From Synechococcus sp. BSA11S (lineage in GTDB: Bacteria; Cyanobacteriota; Cyanobacteriia; PCC-6307; Cyanobiaceae): a stretch of 64,000 nucleotides of DNA. The stretch is taken from NCBI RefSeq assembly GCF_014224355.1, contig NZ_VNWP01000004.1, forward strand, positions 170,921 to 234,920. Reading direction: 5' to 3'. The translations under genes were made by a program, and so were the position numbers. This document shows, piece by piece, positions 23,028 to 32,199 of the stretch; the stretch's first letter is position 1, and each line of letters starts with the position of its first letter. The notes under the pieces were generated by a model. That model was not told where the DNA came from and made no database searches. It saw nothing but the letters and a program-made list of their open reading frames with translations.

Positions 23028-24872
23028 TTGCCCACGGCTCTCCCCCTGCCCGTTCAGCTGGCCTGGCTGATTCCGATCTATGGCTTCCTCGGGGTGGGCC
23101 TGTCGTTGCCCTGGGCCTGCGGCTGGTTCCGGCTCACAGGACCGAGGCCCGCCGCGTACCTCAACATCCTGGTCACGATGCTGGCCTTTCTGCACGGCAG
23201 CCTGCTGATGGTGATCGTGCTGCGCGATGGCAGTTACAGCCTCAGCCACGACTGGTTTCAGACCGCTGATCTGCAGCTGCGGCTGAGCTTCGAACTCTCT
23301 CCCACCAGCCTGGCCAGCCTGGAGCTCGTCACGGGGCTGAGTCTGCTGGCTCAGGTGTTCGCTCTGGGCTATCTGGACAAGGAGTGGTCGCTGGCCCGGT
23401 TCTACGCGCTGGTGGGCTTCTTTGAAGGAGCCATGGCCGGTGTTGTGCTCTCCAGCTCCCTGTTCCTCACCTACTTCCTGCTGGAGATGCTCACGCTCTC
23501 CACTTACCTGCTGGTGGGGTTCTGGTATGCCCAGCCCCTGGTGGTCACCGCTGCCCGCGATGCCTTCCTCACCAAGCGGGTCGGCGATGTGCTGCTGCTG
23601 ATGGGCGTGGTTGCGCTGTCGGCCTGGGCCGGGGTGATGACGTTCGAGGACCTCTACAGCTGGGTCCCCCAGGCCGGTCTTTCTCCTCTGGCCGGCAATC
23701 TGCTCGGTCTCGGGCTGATCGCCGGACCCTTGGGTAAATGCGCCCAGTTCCCGATGCACCTCTGGCTGGATGAGGCCATGGAGGGCCCCAACCCCGCCTC
23801 GATCCTGCGCAATTCGGTCGTGGTCACCTGCGGGGCCCTGGTGCTGCTGCGGCTGATGCCCATCCTGCAGCTCTCGCCCCTGAGCCTGGCGGTGCTGGTG
23901 GCGCTGGGATCGATCACAGCAGTGGGCGGGTCGCTGGTGGCGATCGCCCAGGCCGACATCAAACGCACGCTCTCCTACACCACCAGCGCCTACATGGGCC
24001 TGGTGTTCGTGGCCATCGCCCTGCAGCTGCCCGCCATCGCCCTGCTGCTGCTCTTTGCCCATGCCGTGGCCAAGGCGCTGCTGTTCATGAGCGTGGGCAG
24101 CGTGATCGCCACCACCAACTGCCAGGACCTCTCGGAACTGGGGGGAATGGGCAGCCGCATGCCCGCCACCACCCTGGCCTTCCTGGTGGGTGGGGCCGGA
24201 TGCACGGCTCTGGTGCCCCTGGGCTGCTTCTGGGCGTTCGCCCTGACTGTGGAGGCGCTGGGGCGGACGGCTCCGGCCCTTGCCGCCATCGTGCTGATCA
24301 CCAACAGTCTCACCCTGGTGAATCTCACCCGGGTGTTCAGGCTGGTGTTCCTGGGTCCCTCCCAGCCCAAAACCAGACGCGCCCCTGAAGCCAACTGGTC
24401 GATGGCCGTGCCGATGGTGGCGCTCACCGTGCTGGTGCTGGTGACCCCCTGGATCATGGCCCGCATCGATCCGGTCCCTGGCCTGGCCTCCTTCTCTCCC
24501 CAGGTGCTCGGTTGGCTGATTCTCAGCAGTGTGCTGGGGCTGGTGATCGGCAGCAGGATTCCCCTGCACAAGGCCTGGTCGCGGCCGATCCAGTCCTATT
24601 GGCGGGTGGTGCAGGACCTGCTGGCCTTCGACTTCTACACCGACCGGATCTACCGGGTCACGATCGTGGCTCTGGTGGCCAATCTGGCCATGGCGATCGA
24701 CTGGTTCGACCGCAGGGTGGTGGATGGGCTGGTCAACAGGCTGGGGCGGCTGTCGCTGGCCAGTGCCGAGGGACTGCGGCTGGGGGTGAGCGGCCAGATG
24801 CAGACGTACGTGCTCACAGGTGTGGTGGCGATCGTGCTGCTGCTCACCTCGATGTCCTGGCTGGTGCGATGA
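23028..24872 (+). CDS. ndhF4: NDH-1 subunit F4 of the CO2-uptake complex
   Basis: NdhF4 is a proton-pumping antiporter-like subunit (Nuo-L type) of the NDH-1 variant that drives CO2 hydration at the thylakoid. The 614-residue product is polytopic, with the family motif AGPLGKCAQFPMHLWLDEAM and the FAHAVAKALLFMSVG helix. A TTG at 23028 is the likely start. It is followed by ndhD4 and chpX, the gene set of the constitutive CO2-uptake system, which supports the F4 over the respiratory F1 label. Confidence 0.9.
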   Translation: MPTALPLPVQLAWLIPIYGFLGVGLSLPWACGWFRLTGPRPAAYLNILVTMLAFLHGSLLMVIVLRDGSYSLSHDWFQTADLQLRLSFELSPTSLASLELVTGLSLLAQVFALGYLDKEWSLARFYALVGFFEGAMAGVVLSSSLFLTYFLLEMLTLSTYLLVGFWYAQPLVVTAARDAFLTKRVGDVLLLMGVVALSAWAGVMTFEDLYSWVPQAGLSPLAGNLLGLGLIAGPLGKCAQFPMHLWLDEAMEGPNPASILRNSVVVTCGALVLLRLMPILQLSPLSLAVLVALGSITAVGGSLVAIAQADIKRTLSYTTSAYMGLVFVAIALQLPAIALLLLFAHAVAKALLFMSVGSVIATTNCQDLSELGGMGSRMPATTLAFLVGGAGCTALVPLGCFWAFALTVEALGRTAPALAAIVLITNSLTLVNLTRVFRLVFLGPSQPKTRRAPEANWSMAVPMVALTVLVLVTPWIMARIDPVPGLASFSPQVLGWLILSSVLGLVIGSRIPLHKAWSRPIQSYWRVVQDLLAFDFYTDRIYRVTIVALVANLAMAIDWFDRRVVDGLVNRLGRLSLASAEGLRLGVSGQMQTYVLTGVVAIVLLLTSMSWLVR

Positions 24873-24897
24873 CTGCCACCACTCTCGGAGCGAGCCG

Positions 24898-26442
24898 ATG
24901 CTGAGCGCCCTGCTGCTGATCCCCCTTGTGGGGGCCTTGCTCCTGCTGGTCTGGCCTGGAGACCCTGAGTCTCAGCGGTGGAGGTGGGCCACCCTGGCCC
25001 TGCTGGGGCTGCAGTTGTTCTGGTCGCTGGCGGTGCTGCTGCGCTTCGATCCAGCGATCGGCGGGGCCCAGCTGCTGGAGGTGGCCCCCTGGGTGGGAAC
25101 GCTCGGACTCGAATACCGGCTGGGGGTGGATGGCCTCTCCCTGCCGCTGGTGCTGATCAATGGTGTGCTGAGTTTTGTGGCCGTGGCCGTGACGGCGGCA
25201 GACACCAGCCGTCCTCGTCTGTATCACGCCCTGCTGCTGCTGATCAGCGGAGCGGTGAACGGGGCTTTTCTGGCCCAGAACACCCTGCTCTTCTTCCTGT
25301 TCTATGAGCTGGAGCTGATCCCGCTCTGGCTGCTGATCGCCATCTGGGGCGGCCGCAACCGTGCCTACGCCGCCACCAAATTCCTGATTTTCACAGCCCT
25401 CTCGGGGATGTTGATTCTCGGGGCCTTCTTCGGGCTGGCCCTGGCCACGGGCAGTGCCGATTTCAGCTTCAACCCCCTGCTCGCCCAGGACGTGGGCCTG
25501 GGGGTCCAGCTGCTGCTGCTGGGGGCGCTGCTGGTGGGATTCGGCATCAAGATCCCACTGGTGCCCTTTCACACCTGGTTGCCGGATGCCCACACCGAAG
25601 CCTCCACTCCGGTGTCGGTGCTGCTGGCCGGGGTGCTGCTCAAGCTGGGCACCTATGGCCTGCTGCGTTTCTGCCTCGGCCTCTTCCCCGAGGCCTGGGG
25701 GGTGATGGCCCCCTGGCTGGCGGGCTGGGCGGCCCTGTCGGTGCTGTTCGGTTCCCTGGCGGCGATTCAGCAGCAGGACATGAAACGGATGGTGGCCTAC
25801 AGCTCGGTGGGTCATATGGGCTATGTGCTGCTGGCGGCGGCGGCCGCCACTCCGGTGAGCCTGCAGGGGGCCCTGTTCCAGATGATCAGCCACGGGCTGA
25901 TCTCCGCTCTGCTGTTCCTGCTGGTGGGTGTGGTCTACAGCGCCACCGGTACCCGCGACATGAACGTGTTGCGGGGGCTGCTCAATCCCCAGCGGGGGCT
26001 TCCCCTCACCGGTTCGCTGATGGTGGTGGGCGTGATGGCCAGCGCCGGCATCCCCGGCATGGCCGGCTTCGTGGCGGAGTTTCTGGTCTTCCGCGGCAGT
26101 CTGGTGGCCTTCCCTCTACAGACGCTGCTCTGCATGGTGGGCTCGGGCCTGACGGCGGTCTACTTCCTGCTGCTGGTGAACCGGGCCTTCTTCGGGCGCC
26201 TCGACACCCCCCCGACCACCCAGCAGGTTGTGCTGCCTTCGATCCCCCTGGGCCATCAGATTCCTGCCATGGCCCTGGCCGTGGCCATCCTGGCCATCGG
26301 GCTGCTGCCCCAGGGTCTGGGCAGCCTGATGGAGCGGAGCTCCTTCGCTCTGACCCTGCCGCCCCGGGTGATCGCCGCCAGCCTCGATTCAGCCATCTCC
26401 TCAGCCACCACAACACCCGCCATCCGCCTGGAGCAGGGATGA
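24898..26442 (+). CDS. ndhD4: NDH-1 subunit D4 of the CO2-uptake complex
   Basis: NdhD4 is a Nuo-M type antiporter-like subunit. The 514-residue polytopic product has the conserved LFFLFYELELIPLWLLI helix with its key glutamate, the VPFHTWLPDAHTEA loop, and the KRMVAYSSVGHMG segment. The ATG at 24898 follows ndhF4 by 25 bases, and the stop overlaps the chpX start (ATGA), so the three genes form one coupled unit. Confidence 0.92.
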   Translation: MLSALLLIPLVGALLLLVWPGDPESQRWRWATLALLGLQLFWSLAVLLRFDPAIGGAQLLEVAPWVGTLGLEYRLGVDGLSLPLVLINGVLSFVAVAVTAADTSRPRLYHALLLLISGAVNGAFLAQNTLLFFLFYELELIPLWLLIAIWGGRNRAYAATKFLIFTALSGMLILGAFFGLALATGSADFSFNPLLAQDVGLGVQLLLLGALLVGFGIKIPLVPFHTWLPDAHTEASTPVSVLLAGVLLKLGTYGLLRFCLGLFPEAWGVMAPWLAGWAALSVLFGSLAAIQQQDMKRMVAYSSVGHMGYVLLAAAAATPVSLQGALFQMISHGLISALLFLLVGVVYSATGTRDMNVLRGLLNPQRGLPLTGSLMVVGVMASAGIPGMAGFVAEFLVFRGSLVAFPLQTLLCMVGSGLTAVYFLLLVNRAFFGRLDTPPTTQQVVLPSIPLGHQIPAMALAVAILAIGLLPQGLGSLMERSSFALTLPPRVIAASLDSAISSATTTPAIRLEQG

Positions 26443-27683
26443 ACCAGCCCACCCCCGGCCTCCCGCACCACTGCGGCCCATCCCAGGGCCAGGGCCAGCT
26501 TCAGGGCCCGGAAGGGGATGCCCAGCTGCTGCTGGAGCGGCTGCTGAGCGGCACGACCCTGCTGGAGGAGTCGAGCGACCATGTGCTGGAGGTGGTGGCC
26601 GTGCTCGAGAGTTATGGCCACGTGCTCGATGCCTACAGCCTCAACCTGATTCACCAGGCCCAGCGTGAGTTCCTCAACCCGCTGCCGGTGTTCCGCTTCT
26701 TCAACGGCGCCCTCACCCCGGCACGGCTCTGGCGCCATCTGTTGCACGATCGGATCAACTTCGAGTACGCGGAGTATTGCCAGCGCTCGATGCTCTGGCA
26801 TGGCACCGGCGGCCTCGACACCTACCTCGACAGCGAGGCCTTCCTCGAAACCTGCACCAGGGTGATCCGTCAGCGCTGCCGGCGCGACCCGTTGCTGGCG
26901 GCCCTGCAGCGGGGCTTCCCGGGCTTCCTGCCGGAGCAGATTCGCTCCTCCGCCACCGCCAGCGCCCTCGGGCAGTTCTGGCGGGTGATGAGCGATCTGT
27001 TTCTGGATCTGGCCAGGGCTCAGCGCAGCGGAGCCGTGAATTCCATCGCCGCGGTGGTGCGCTTCATCCAGGACGGGCTGGTGGCCGCCGCCGGCGCACC
27101 GATCACCTACTCCGTCGACGTGGGGGGAGTGGCTTTCGGGATCCTTCCGCCCGAGGCCGGCCTCACCTTCCTGGTGGATGTGGCCGTCCCCTACGTCGAA
27201 GCGGTGTTTCTGCGGGGCACACCCTTTCTGGGCACCGTGTCGTTCAACGCCCAGGCGCGTCAGATTCCCCACGACCAAAGCCAGTTCACTTACGGCGCCC
27301 TCTATGCCGATCCTCTGCCGACCATGGGGGCGGGCATCCCCCCCAGCCTGCTGATGCAGGACATGCGCCGTCACCTGCCTCCCGAGCTGGAGCAGCACTA
27401 CGCCCGGGAGGGGCGGGGCCTGGGCGACCTCTACGTGAAAATCTGCACCAGCTTCCAGAAGGCGATGTTCTGTGTCACCAATGCCGCCATCGCCGGCACC
27501 TTCCCCCACCCCCTGACCAGCGATGATCCGCTCGAGCGCGAGGCCAACCACGCCTATGCCGCCGCCTGGGTGGAGCGTCTCAGAATCGCCCGCATCGACT
27601 GCCTTCCCGCCAGCGGGGTCGTGGCGCCGGAGCCTCTGGCCCAGGATGGAATCGAGCTGGAGGCAAACCAAAGGCTGGGCTAG
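26439..27683 (+). CDS. chpX: CO2 hydration protein ChpX (CupB type)
   Basis: ChpX/CupB is the peripheral thylakoid protein thought to hydrate CO2 to bicarbonate on the NDH-1 variant, coupled to electron flow. The 414-residue product has the family segments NPLPVFRFFNG, DRINFEYAEYCQRSM and VPYVEAVFLRGTPF. Several His and Cys residues in these blocks could bind zinc. Its start overlaps ndhD4 by 4 bases. The F4-D4 partners point to the low-affinity constitutive system. Confidence 0.92.
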   Translation: MNQPTPGLPHHCGPSQGQGQLQGPEGDAQLLLERLLSGTTLLEESSDHVLEVVAVLESYGHVLDAYSLNLIHQAQREFLNPLPVFRFFNGALTPARLWRHLLHDRINFEYAEYCQRSMLWHGTGGLDTYLDSEAFLETCTRVIRQRCRRDPLLAALQRGFPGFLPEQIRSSATASALGQFWRVMSDLFLDLARAQRSGAVNSIAAVVRFIQDGLVAAAGAPITYSVDVGGVAFGILPPEAGLTFLVDVAVPYVEAVFLRGTPFLGTVSFNAQARQIPHDQSQFTYGALYADPLPTMGAGIPPSLLMQDMRRHLPPELEQHYAREGRGLGDLYVKICTSFQKAMFCVTNAAIAGTFPHPLTSDDPLEREANHAYAAAWVERLRIARIDCLPASGVVAPEPLAQDGIELEANQRLG

Positions 27684-27692
27684 GTTTCGACC

Positions 27693-27941
27693 ATGGATCA
27701 GCCTTGGACCCACCGGCAGCGTCCCGAACGGCTGGAGCGCCGCATCGAGTTCGCCGACTACGAAACCACCCGAGTCTTCCTCGAGCGGCTCAACGATCTC
27801 TCCGAGCAGGAGAAGCGTTATCCCGATATCAGCTTCGGCCGCACCTATGTCAACCTGACCCTCAGGCCCCAGCAGGAGGACGGCACCATCGAGGCCGTTG
27901 ACCATTCCATCGCAGCAGCCATCGATGCACTCCTGCCATGA
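27693..27941 (+). CDS. Pterin dehydratase-like RuBisCO assembly factor (acRAF)
   Basis: The 82-residue protein has the pterin-4a-carbinolamine dehydratase fold pattern: [19 protein letters not shown], then [15 protein letters not shown], and a C-terminal helix. Members beside cso genes act as the RuBisCO assembly factor acRAF and lack pterin activity. Here the classic HHP-type catalytic run is replaced by RYPDISFG, fitting that role. It follows chpX by 9 bases and overlaps cbbX by 4 bases, so assembly factor and activase are made together. Confidence 0.85.
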   Translation: MDQPWTHRQRPERLERRIEFADYETTRVFLERLNDLSEQEKRYPDISFGRTYVNLTLRPQQEDGTIEAVDHSIAAAIDALLP

Positions 27942-28861
27942 CGGAGGTCAGCGCCGATGACACCCCCGTCGATCTGCGCGCCGCCTACGACGGCACCGGA
28001 GTGAGTGAGGTGCTCGATCAACTCGATCGCGAGTTGATCGGACTGCGCCCGGTGAAAACCCGAATCCGTGAGATTGCCGCCCTGCTGGTGGTCGAGCGGG
28101 CTCGAAAGCAGGTGGGGCTCCCTACTACGGCCCCGAGCCTTCACATGTCGTTCACCGGTCGACCGGGCACCGGCAAGACCACGGTGGCTGAGCGCATCTC
28201 CGAGATCCTGCACCGGCTGGGGTATGTGCGCAAGGGCCATCTCGTCACCGCCACCCGGGATGATCTCGTGGGTCAGTACATCGGCCACACCGCGCCAAAG
28301 ACCCGTGACATGCTCAAGAAGGCGATGGGTGGCGTGTTGTTCATCGATGAAGCCTACTATCTCTACCGGCCAGAGAATGAACGGGATTATGGCTCTGAAG
28401 CGATTGAGATCCTGCTGCAGGTGATGGAGAATAATCGCGATGATCTGGTGGTGATCTTCGCTGGTTACAAGGACAAGATGGATGTGTTCTATCAATCGAA
28501 TCCAGGGCTCTCCTCGCGGGTGGCCAACCACATCGACTTTCCCGACTACACCGCCGCAGAGTTGCTGTCCATTGCCCAGCTGATCCTCGCCGCTGAGAGC
28601 TACCGCTTCGGCGATGAGGCCAAGGCCGCCTTCTATGAATACATCCAGCGGCGGATGCAGCTGCCCTTCTTCGCCAATGCCCGCTCGATCCGCAATGCCA
28701 TCGACCGGGCGCGCATGCGTCAGGCCAACCGGCTCTTCAACCACATGGGGCGTGGCCTGACCAAGCTGGATCTGATCACGATCCAGGCCGATGACATCAC
28801 CGCCAGCCGGGTGTTTCAGGGGGAAGTGGAGGGGCTCGACCCCAGCCTGCCGCTCACCTGA
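27938..28861 (+). CDS. cbbX: CbbX-type AAA+ RuBisCO activase
   Basis: CbbX remodels inhibited RuBisCO by ATP-driven threading. The 307-residue AAA+ protein has Walker A GRPGTGKT (K80), Walker [11 protein letters not shown] (D137, E138), the YIGHTAPKT pore-loop region and the sensor-2 type [17 protein letters not shown]. It is translationally coupled to the acRAF gene. CbbX is best known with red-type form IC/ID RuBisCO, yet here it accompanies form IA in a cso locus, as in other alpha-cyanobacteria. It converges with dnaA with only 3 bases between stops. Confidence 0.93.
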   Translation: MTEVSADDTPVDLRAAYDGTGVSEVLDQLDRELIGLRPVKTRIREIAALLVVERARKQVGLPTTAPSLHMSFTGRPGTGKTTVAERISEILHRLGYVRKGHLVTATRDDLVGQYIGHTAPKTRDMLKKAMGGVLFIDEAYYLYRPENERDYGSEAIEILLQVMENNRDDLVVIFAGYKDKMDVFYQSNPGLSSRVANHIDFPDYTAAELLSIAQLILAAESYRFGDEAKAAFYEYIQRRMQLPFFANARSIRNAIDRARMRQANRLFNHMGRGLTKLDLITIQADDITASRVFQGEVEGLDPSLPLT

Positions 28862-28864
28862 ACT

Positions 28865-30298
28865 TCAGCGCCGGCGGCGACTGTCGATCTGAAGCAGATC
28901 ACGGACCTGCTGCAGCTGACGGGCCAGGGAGGGATCGATGGCCAGTTTCTTCTCCACCTGCTCCACTGCGTACATCACGGTGCTGTGGTCCTTACCTCCG
29001 AAGACATCGCCGATGCGCGGCAGGCTCAGATCGGTGCTCTGCCGGATCAGGTACATGCCCACCTGGCGGGCCTGGCTCACCGCCCGCTTGCGGCTGCTGC
29101 TGCGCATCTCCTCGCCGCTCACGCCAAACACCTCCGCCACTTTCTCCACCACCTGCTGAGGGGTGACCTGTACCTCATTGCCCACCGGATCGAGCATCGG
29201 CGCCACGGATTCAACCGTCATCGGCAGACCGGTGATGGAGGCGAAGGCCACCGCTCTTGTCAGGGCGCCCTCCAGTTCGCGGATGTTGGAGGTGAAACGG
29301 CCCGCCAGATACTGGATCAGGTCACGGGGCAGGGCCATCCGTTCCTGCTCTGCCTTCTTGTGCAGAATCGCCATGCGCGTTTCCAGATCCGGCGCCTGGA
29401 TGTCGGCGATCAGGCCCATCGAGAAGCGAGAGATCAGCCGCTCCTGCAGCCGCGGAATCTGACTGGGGGGCCTGTCACTGGCGATCACGATCTGACGGCC
29501 GGCCTCGTGCAGGGCGTTGAAGGTGTGAAAGAACTCCTCCTGGGTGTACTCCTTCCCTTCGATGAACTGGATGTCATCCACCAGAATCAGATCCGCGGCG
29601 CGGTAGCGGTCGCGGAACTTCTGCATGCCGTCCTTGCGGATGGCCTGGATCAGGTCGTTGGTGAAGGTTTCGGTGGACACGTAGAAGACCCGGGCCTCCG
29701 GATCGATCTCCAGGCGGTAGTGGCCGATCGCCTGCATCAGGTGGGTCTTCCCCAGGCCGACGCCGCCGCAGAGGAAGAGCGGATTGAACTCACGTCCGGG
29801 CGCCTCGGCCACCGCCAGGGCCGCCGCGTGGGCCATGCGGCTGTTGGGACCCACCACGAAACGGTTGAAGACATACCGGGGGTTGAGACCGGGAGCCGGA
29901 CGGCGGGGGGTCTCGCCGCTGGCGGTGGGGCCGGCGGAGCCAGCTGTGGCTCGCAGCACCGCCCCCGGCGAGGCACCGGCCACGGTCTGCTGGGCGCTGG
30001 ACGGACGCTCGGCGGGGGCGGACCCATTGAGGGCCGCATCCATCTCCTGCACCGCCGCGGTTCCCACCTCCACCTGAATGGCCTGACCGGCAAGGTCGGT
30101 AGCCACCGCTGCGATCATGACGAGATAGTTCTTGCGCAGCCAACCGCTGGCGAAGCTGTTGGGAGCCTCCAGCTGCAGCTGTCCATCGGCATAGCCGGTG
30201 CAGCGGGCCGGGCGGATCCAGGTCTCGAATGTGGGCTTGCTGAGGTTGGCCTGCAGTGCCTCCTGGACGCGGTGCCACAGCTCCTGTCCCTGCTGCAC
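28865..30298 (-). CDS. dnaA: Chromosomal replication initiator DnaA
   Basis: DnaA binds DnaA boxes and opens the origin. From a GTG at 30298, preceded by a GAGAGGGGGG purine run, the product has 477 residues; a longer frame to 30343 exists. Domain I opens with [10 protein letters not shown], a variable linker spans about 100-150, and the AAA+ domain has [15 protein letters not shown] and [12 protein letters not shown]. Domain IV carries the DNA-binding signature [15 protein letters not shown] see no DnaA-box cluster beside the gene, so the origin is probably elsewhere, as is usual in cyanobacteria. Confidence 0.95.
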   Translation of the reverse strand: MQQGQELWHRVQEALQANLSKPTFETWIRPARCTGYADGQLQLEAPNSFASGWLRKNYLVMIAAVATDLAGQAIQVEVGTAAVQEMDAALNGSAPAERPSSAQQTVAGASPGAVLRATAGSAGPTASGETPRRPAPGLNPRYVFNRFVVGPNSRMAHAAALAVAEAPGREFNPLFLCGGVGLGKTHLMQAIGHYRLEIDPEARVFYVSTETFTNDLIQAIRKDGMQKFRDRYRAADLILVDDIQFIEGKEYTQEEFFHTFNALHEAGRQIVIASDRPPSQIPRLQERLISRFSMGLIADIQAPDLETRMAILHKKAEQERMALPRDLIQYLAGRFTSNIRELEGALTRAVAFASITGLPMTVESVAPMLDPVGNEVQVTPQQVVEKVAEVFGVSGEEMRSSSRKRAVSQARQVGMYLIRQSTDLSLPRIGDVFGGKDHSTVMYAVEQVEKKLAIDPSLARQLQQVRDLLQIDSRRRR

Positions 30299-30397
30299 CG
30301 TCCACCCCCCTCTCAGCCAGTGGCCGAATATAAGCAGCTTCACCGACGGGCTCAGTCTTTAATGAAGCGCTTTGCGGCCCAGCTCCGCTTCCATGCC

Positions 30398-31555
30398 ATG
30401 ACTCCCCACCGGCCCGATGGCCTTCCCGTGCGCCTGAGGGCTCTGGCCGCTGCGGGGCTCTGCGGAATCCTGCTGGGCAGCTGCGGGTTCCAGCTGCCGA
30501 ACATGCCCGGTCTGCCCAAGCGCGCCCCAGATGCTCCGGGTCCCAGGGTCAGTGATGCCCTCCCCGCAGCGCCCCTGCAGGCCGGTAGGAACGTGATCGT
30601 CAGCGCTGCCGAGAAGGTCGGTCCGGCGGTGGTACGCATCGACACGGTCAAGCGGGTGATCAACCCATTGGGGGGGCTGTTCGGCGGTGGTCCCTCGATC
30701 CAGCAGCAGCAGGGCCAGGGATCAGGCTTCATCACCCGCTCCGACGGGGTGATTCTCACCAACGCCCACGTGGTGGAGGGGACCAGTGAGGTGTCGGTGA
30801 CCCTGCCGGACGGCCGCAGTTTCAACGGCAAGGTGCTGGGCGCCGATCCCCTCACCGACATCGCCGTGGTTCGGGTGGTGGCCCAGAAGCTGCCGGTGGC
30901 GCCCCTGGGGGATTCCAGCAATGTGCGCCCCGGTGAGTGGGCGATCGCGATCGGCAACCCCCTCGGCCTCGACAACACCGTGACCGCTGGCATCATCAGC
31001 GCGATCCAGCGCACCAACGCCATCGGCGAAGGCCAGCGGGTGCCCTACATCCAGACCGACGCAGCGGTCAATCCCGGCAACAGTGGCGGCCCACTGATCA
31101 ACGACCGCGGCCAGGTGATCGGGGTGAACACCGCCATCCGCCAGGCTCCGGGGGCAGGCCTGAGCTTCGCGATCCCGATCAATCAGGCCAAGCAGATCGC
31201 CGCTCAGATCCTGGAGAAGGGGCGCGCCTCCCACCCCTACATCGGTGTGCGCCTTCAGGCGCTCACACCCCAGCTGGCGCGGGAGATCAATGCCACGTCC
31301 AGCGAGTGCCGCCTGCCGGAGACCGATGGGGTCGTGGTGGTGGAGGTGCTCAGCGGCAGTCCGGCGGCCAAGGCGGGGTTGCAACCCTGTGATCTGATCC
31401 AGACCGTTGGTGGCCAGGCAGTCAAGAACCCCTCCGAGGTTCAGGTGGCCGTCGATCAGGGCAAGGTCGGCCAACCCCTGACGATCACCATCCGGCGGGG
31501 CTCAGGCAGCCGCAGCATCACCCTCGAGCCGGCGGAGCTGCCATCCAGAGAGTGA
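30398..31555 (+). CDS. HtrA/DegP-type serine protease, probable lipoprotein
   Basis: This is a trypsin-like periplasmic protease with one PDZ domain. Counted from the ATG at 30398 (385 residues), the catalytic triad is H124 (TNAHVV), D154 (LTDIAVV) and S229 (GNSGGP). The N terminus has a signal peptide ending in LLGSC, which resembles a lipobox and suggests membrane anchoring through cysteine. The PDZ domain covers about 285-380 (GSPAAKAGLQPCDLIQTV). An ATG at 30362 would add 12 residues. It is divergent from dnaA. Confidence 0.93.
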   Translation: MTPHRPDGLPVRLRALAAAGLCGILLGSCGFQLPNMPGLPKRAPDAPGPRVSDALPAAPLQAGRNVIVSAAEKVGPAVVRIDTVKRVINPLGGLFGGGPSIQQQQGQGSGFITRSDGVILTNAHVVEGTSEVSVTLPDGRSFNGKVLGADPLTDIAVVRVVAQKLPVAPLGDSSNVRPGEWAIAIGNPLGLDNTVTAGIISAIQRTNAIGEGQRVPYIQTDAAVNPGNSGGPLINDRGQVIGVNTAIRQAPGAGLSFAIPINQAKQIAAQILEKGRASHPYIGVRLQALTPQLAREINATSSECRLPETDGVVVVEVLSGSPAAKAGLQPCDLIQTVGGQAVKNPSEVQVAVDQGKVGQPLTITIRRGSGSRSITLEPAELPSRE

Positions 31556-32199
31556 ACCCTGCGACGGTGCGTCGGCCCTGGCGTCAGGTGGTGGTGATGG
31601 CCCGCTGGCCGGCCAGGGGTCGGTGCAAGAGCCGCCTGGGAGCGGGCATCGGCCTGGCGGCGGCTGCCGGCATTCAGCGGCGCCTGAGTGAGCACACCCT
31701 GGCGGCGGCCAGGCCCCTGGGACGAAGGGAGCACCAGCCTGGCTGGGGCACGGAGCTGGTGCTGGCGGTGGGAGGCCTGGGTCCCCGGGGGGCCAGACGC
31801 TGGGGGCAGAGCCTGGGGGCCGACCGGGCCGTGCTTCAGGGGGGTGGTGGCCTGGGCAGCCGGATGGTGCGCCAGCTGGCGCGGGCCTGCCGTGAGGGGG
31901 CCCGGCAGGTGCTGCTGATCGGCACCGATCTGCCCCTGCTGGCCACCGCCGATCTGGAGTCGGCCTTCGCCGCCTTCGCAAGCCGTTCCCTGGTGCTCGG
32001 TCCCGCCAGCGATGGCGGCTACTGGCTGATTGGGCTGACGGGCCCTCAGCCCGGGTTGTTCAGCGGAATCCCCTGGGGCAGCGCCGATGTGCTGCGCCTC
32101 ACCCTCGAGCGGGCACAGCAGCTGGGGCTGGAGCCGGTGCTGCTGGCACAACGGCAGGATCTCGACCGACCTGGGGATCTGGAGCCCTGGCTGGGGTGA
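31552..32199 (+). CDS. DUF2064 / TIGR04282-type glycosyltransferase-like protein
   Basis: The 215-residue protein has the GT-A-like pattern of this family: VVVMARWPARGRCKSRL at the start, LLIGTDLPLLATADLESA in the middle and GPASDGGYWLIGL after it. Family members are often annotated as arsenosugar biosynthesis glycosyltransferases, but the true sugar is unproven. The GTG start overlaps the protease stop by 4 bases, and the stop overlaps the next gene by 4 bases. Confidence 0.85.
   Translation: MNPATVRRPWRQVVVMARWPARGRCKSRLGAGIGLAAAAGIQRRLSEHTLAAARPLGRREHQPGWGTELVLAVGGLGPRGARRWGQSLGADRAVLQGGGGLGSRMVRQLARACREGARQVLLIGTDLPLLATADLESAFAAFASRSLVLGPASDGGYWLIGLTGPQPGLFSGIPWGSADVLRLTLERAQQLGLEPVLLAQRQDLDRPGDLEPWLG

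Noticed and set aside
22938..24569. Long minus-strand open frame (over 500 codons) opposite ndhF4
   Set aside because: It is a Gln/His/Gly-rich low-complexity product that arises from antisense reading of GC-rich membrane-protein codons; ndhF4 on the plus strand has clear family motifs. Similar long antisense frames at 34339-35982, 26256-27905 and 11749-13401 were rejected for the same reason.
28862..30397. Possible chromosome origin beside dnaA
   Set aside because: No cluster of DnaA boxes or AT-rich unwinding region is visible on either side of dnaA, and dnaA is often distant from the origin in cyanobacteria.
28985..30397. N-terminal extension of the HtrA protease through the dnaA region
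   Set aside because: The frame stays open across dnaA on the opposite strand, but the translated extension is low-complexity and a signal peptide starts at 30398.
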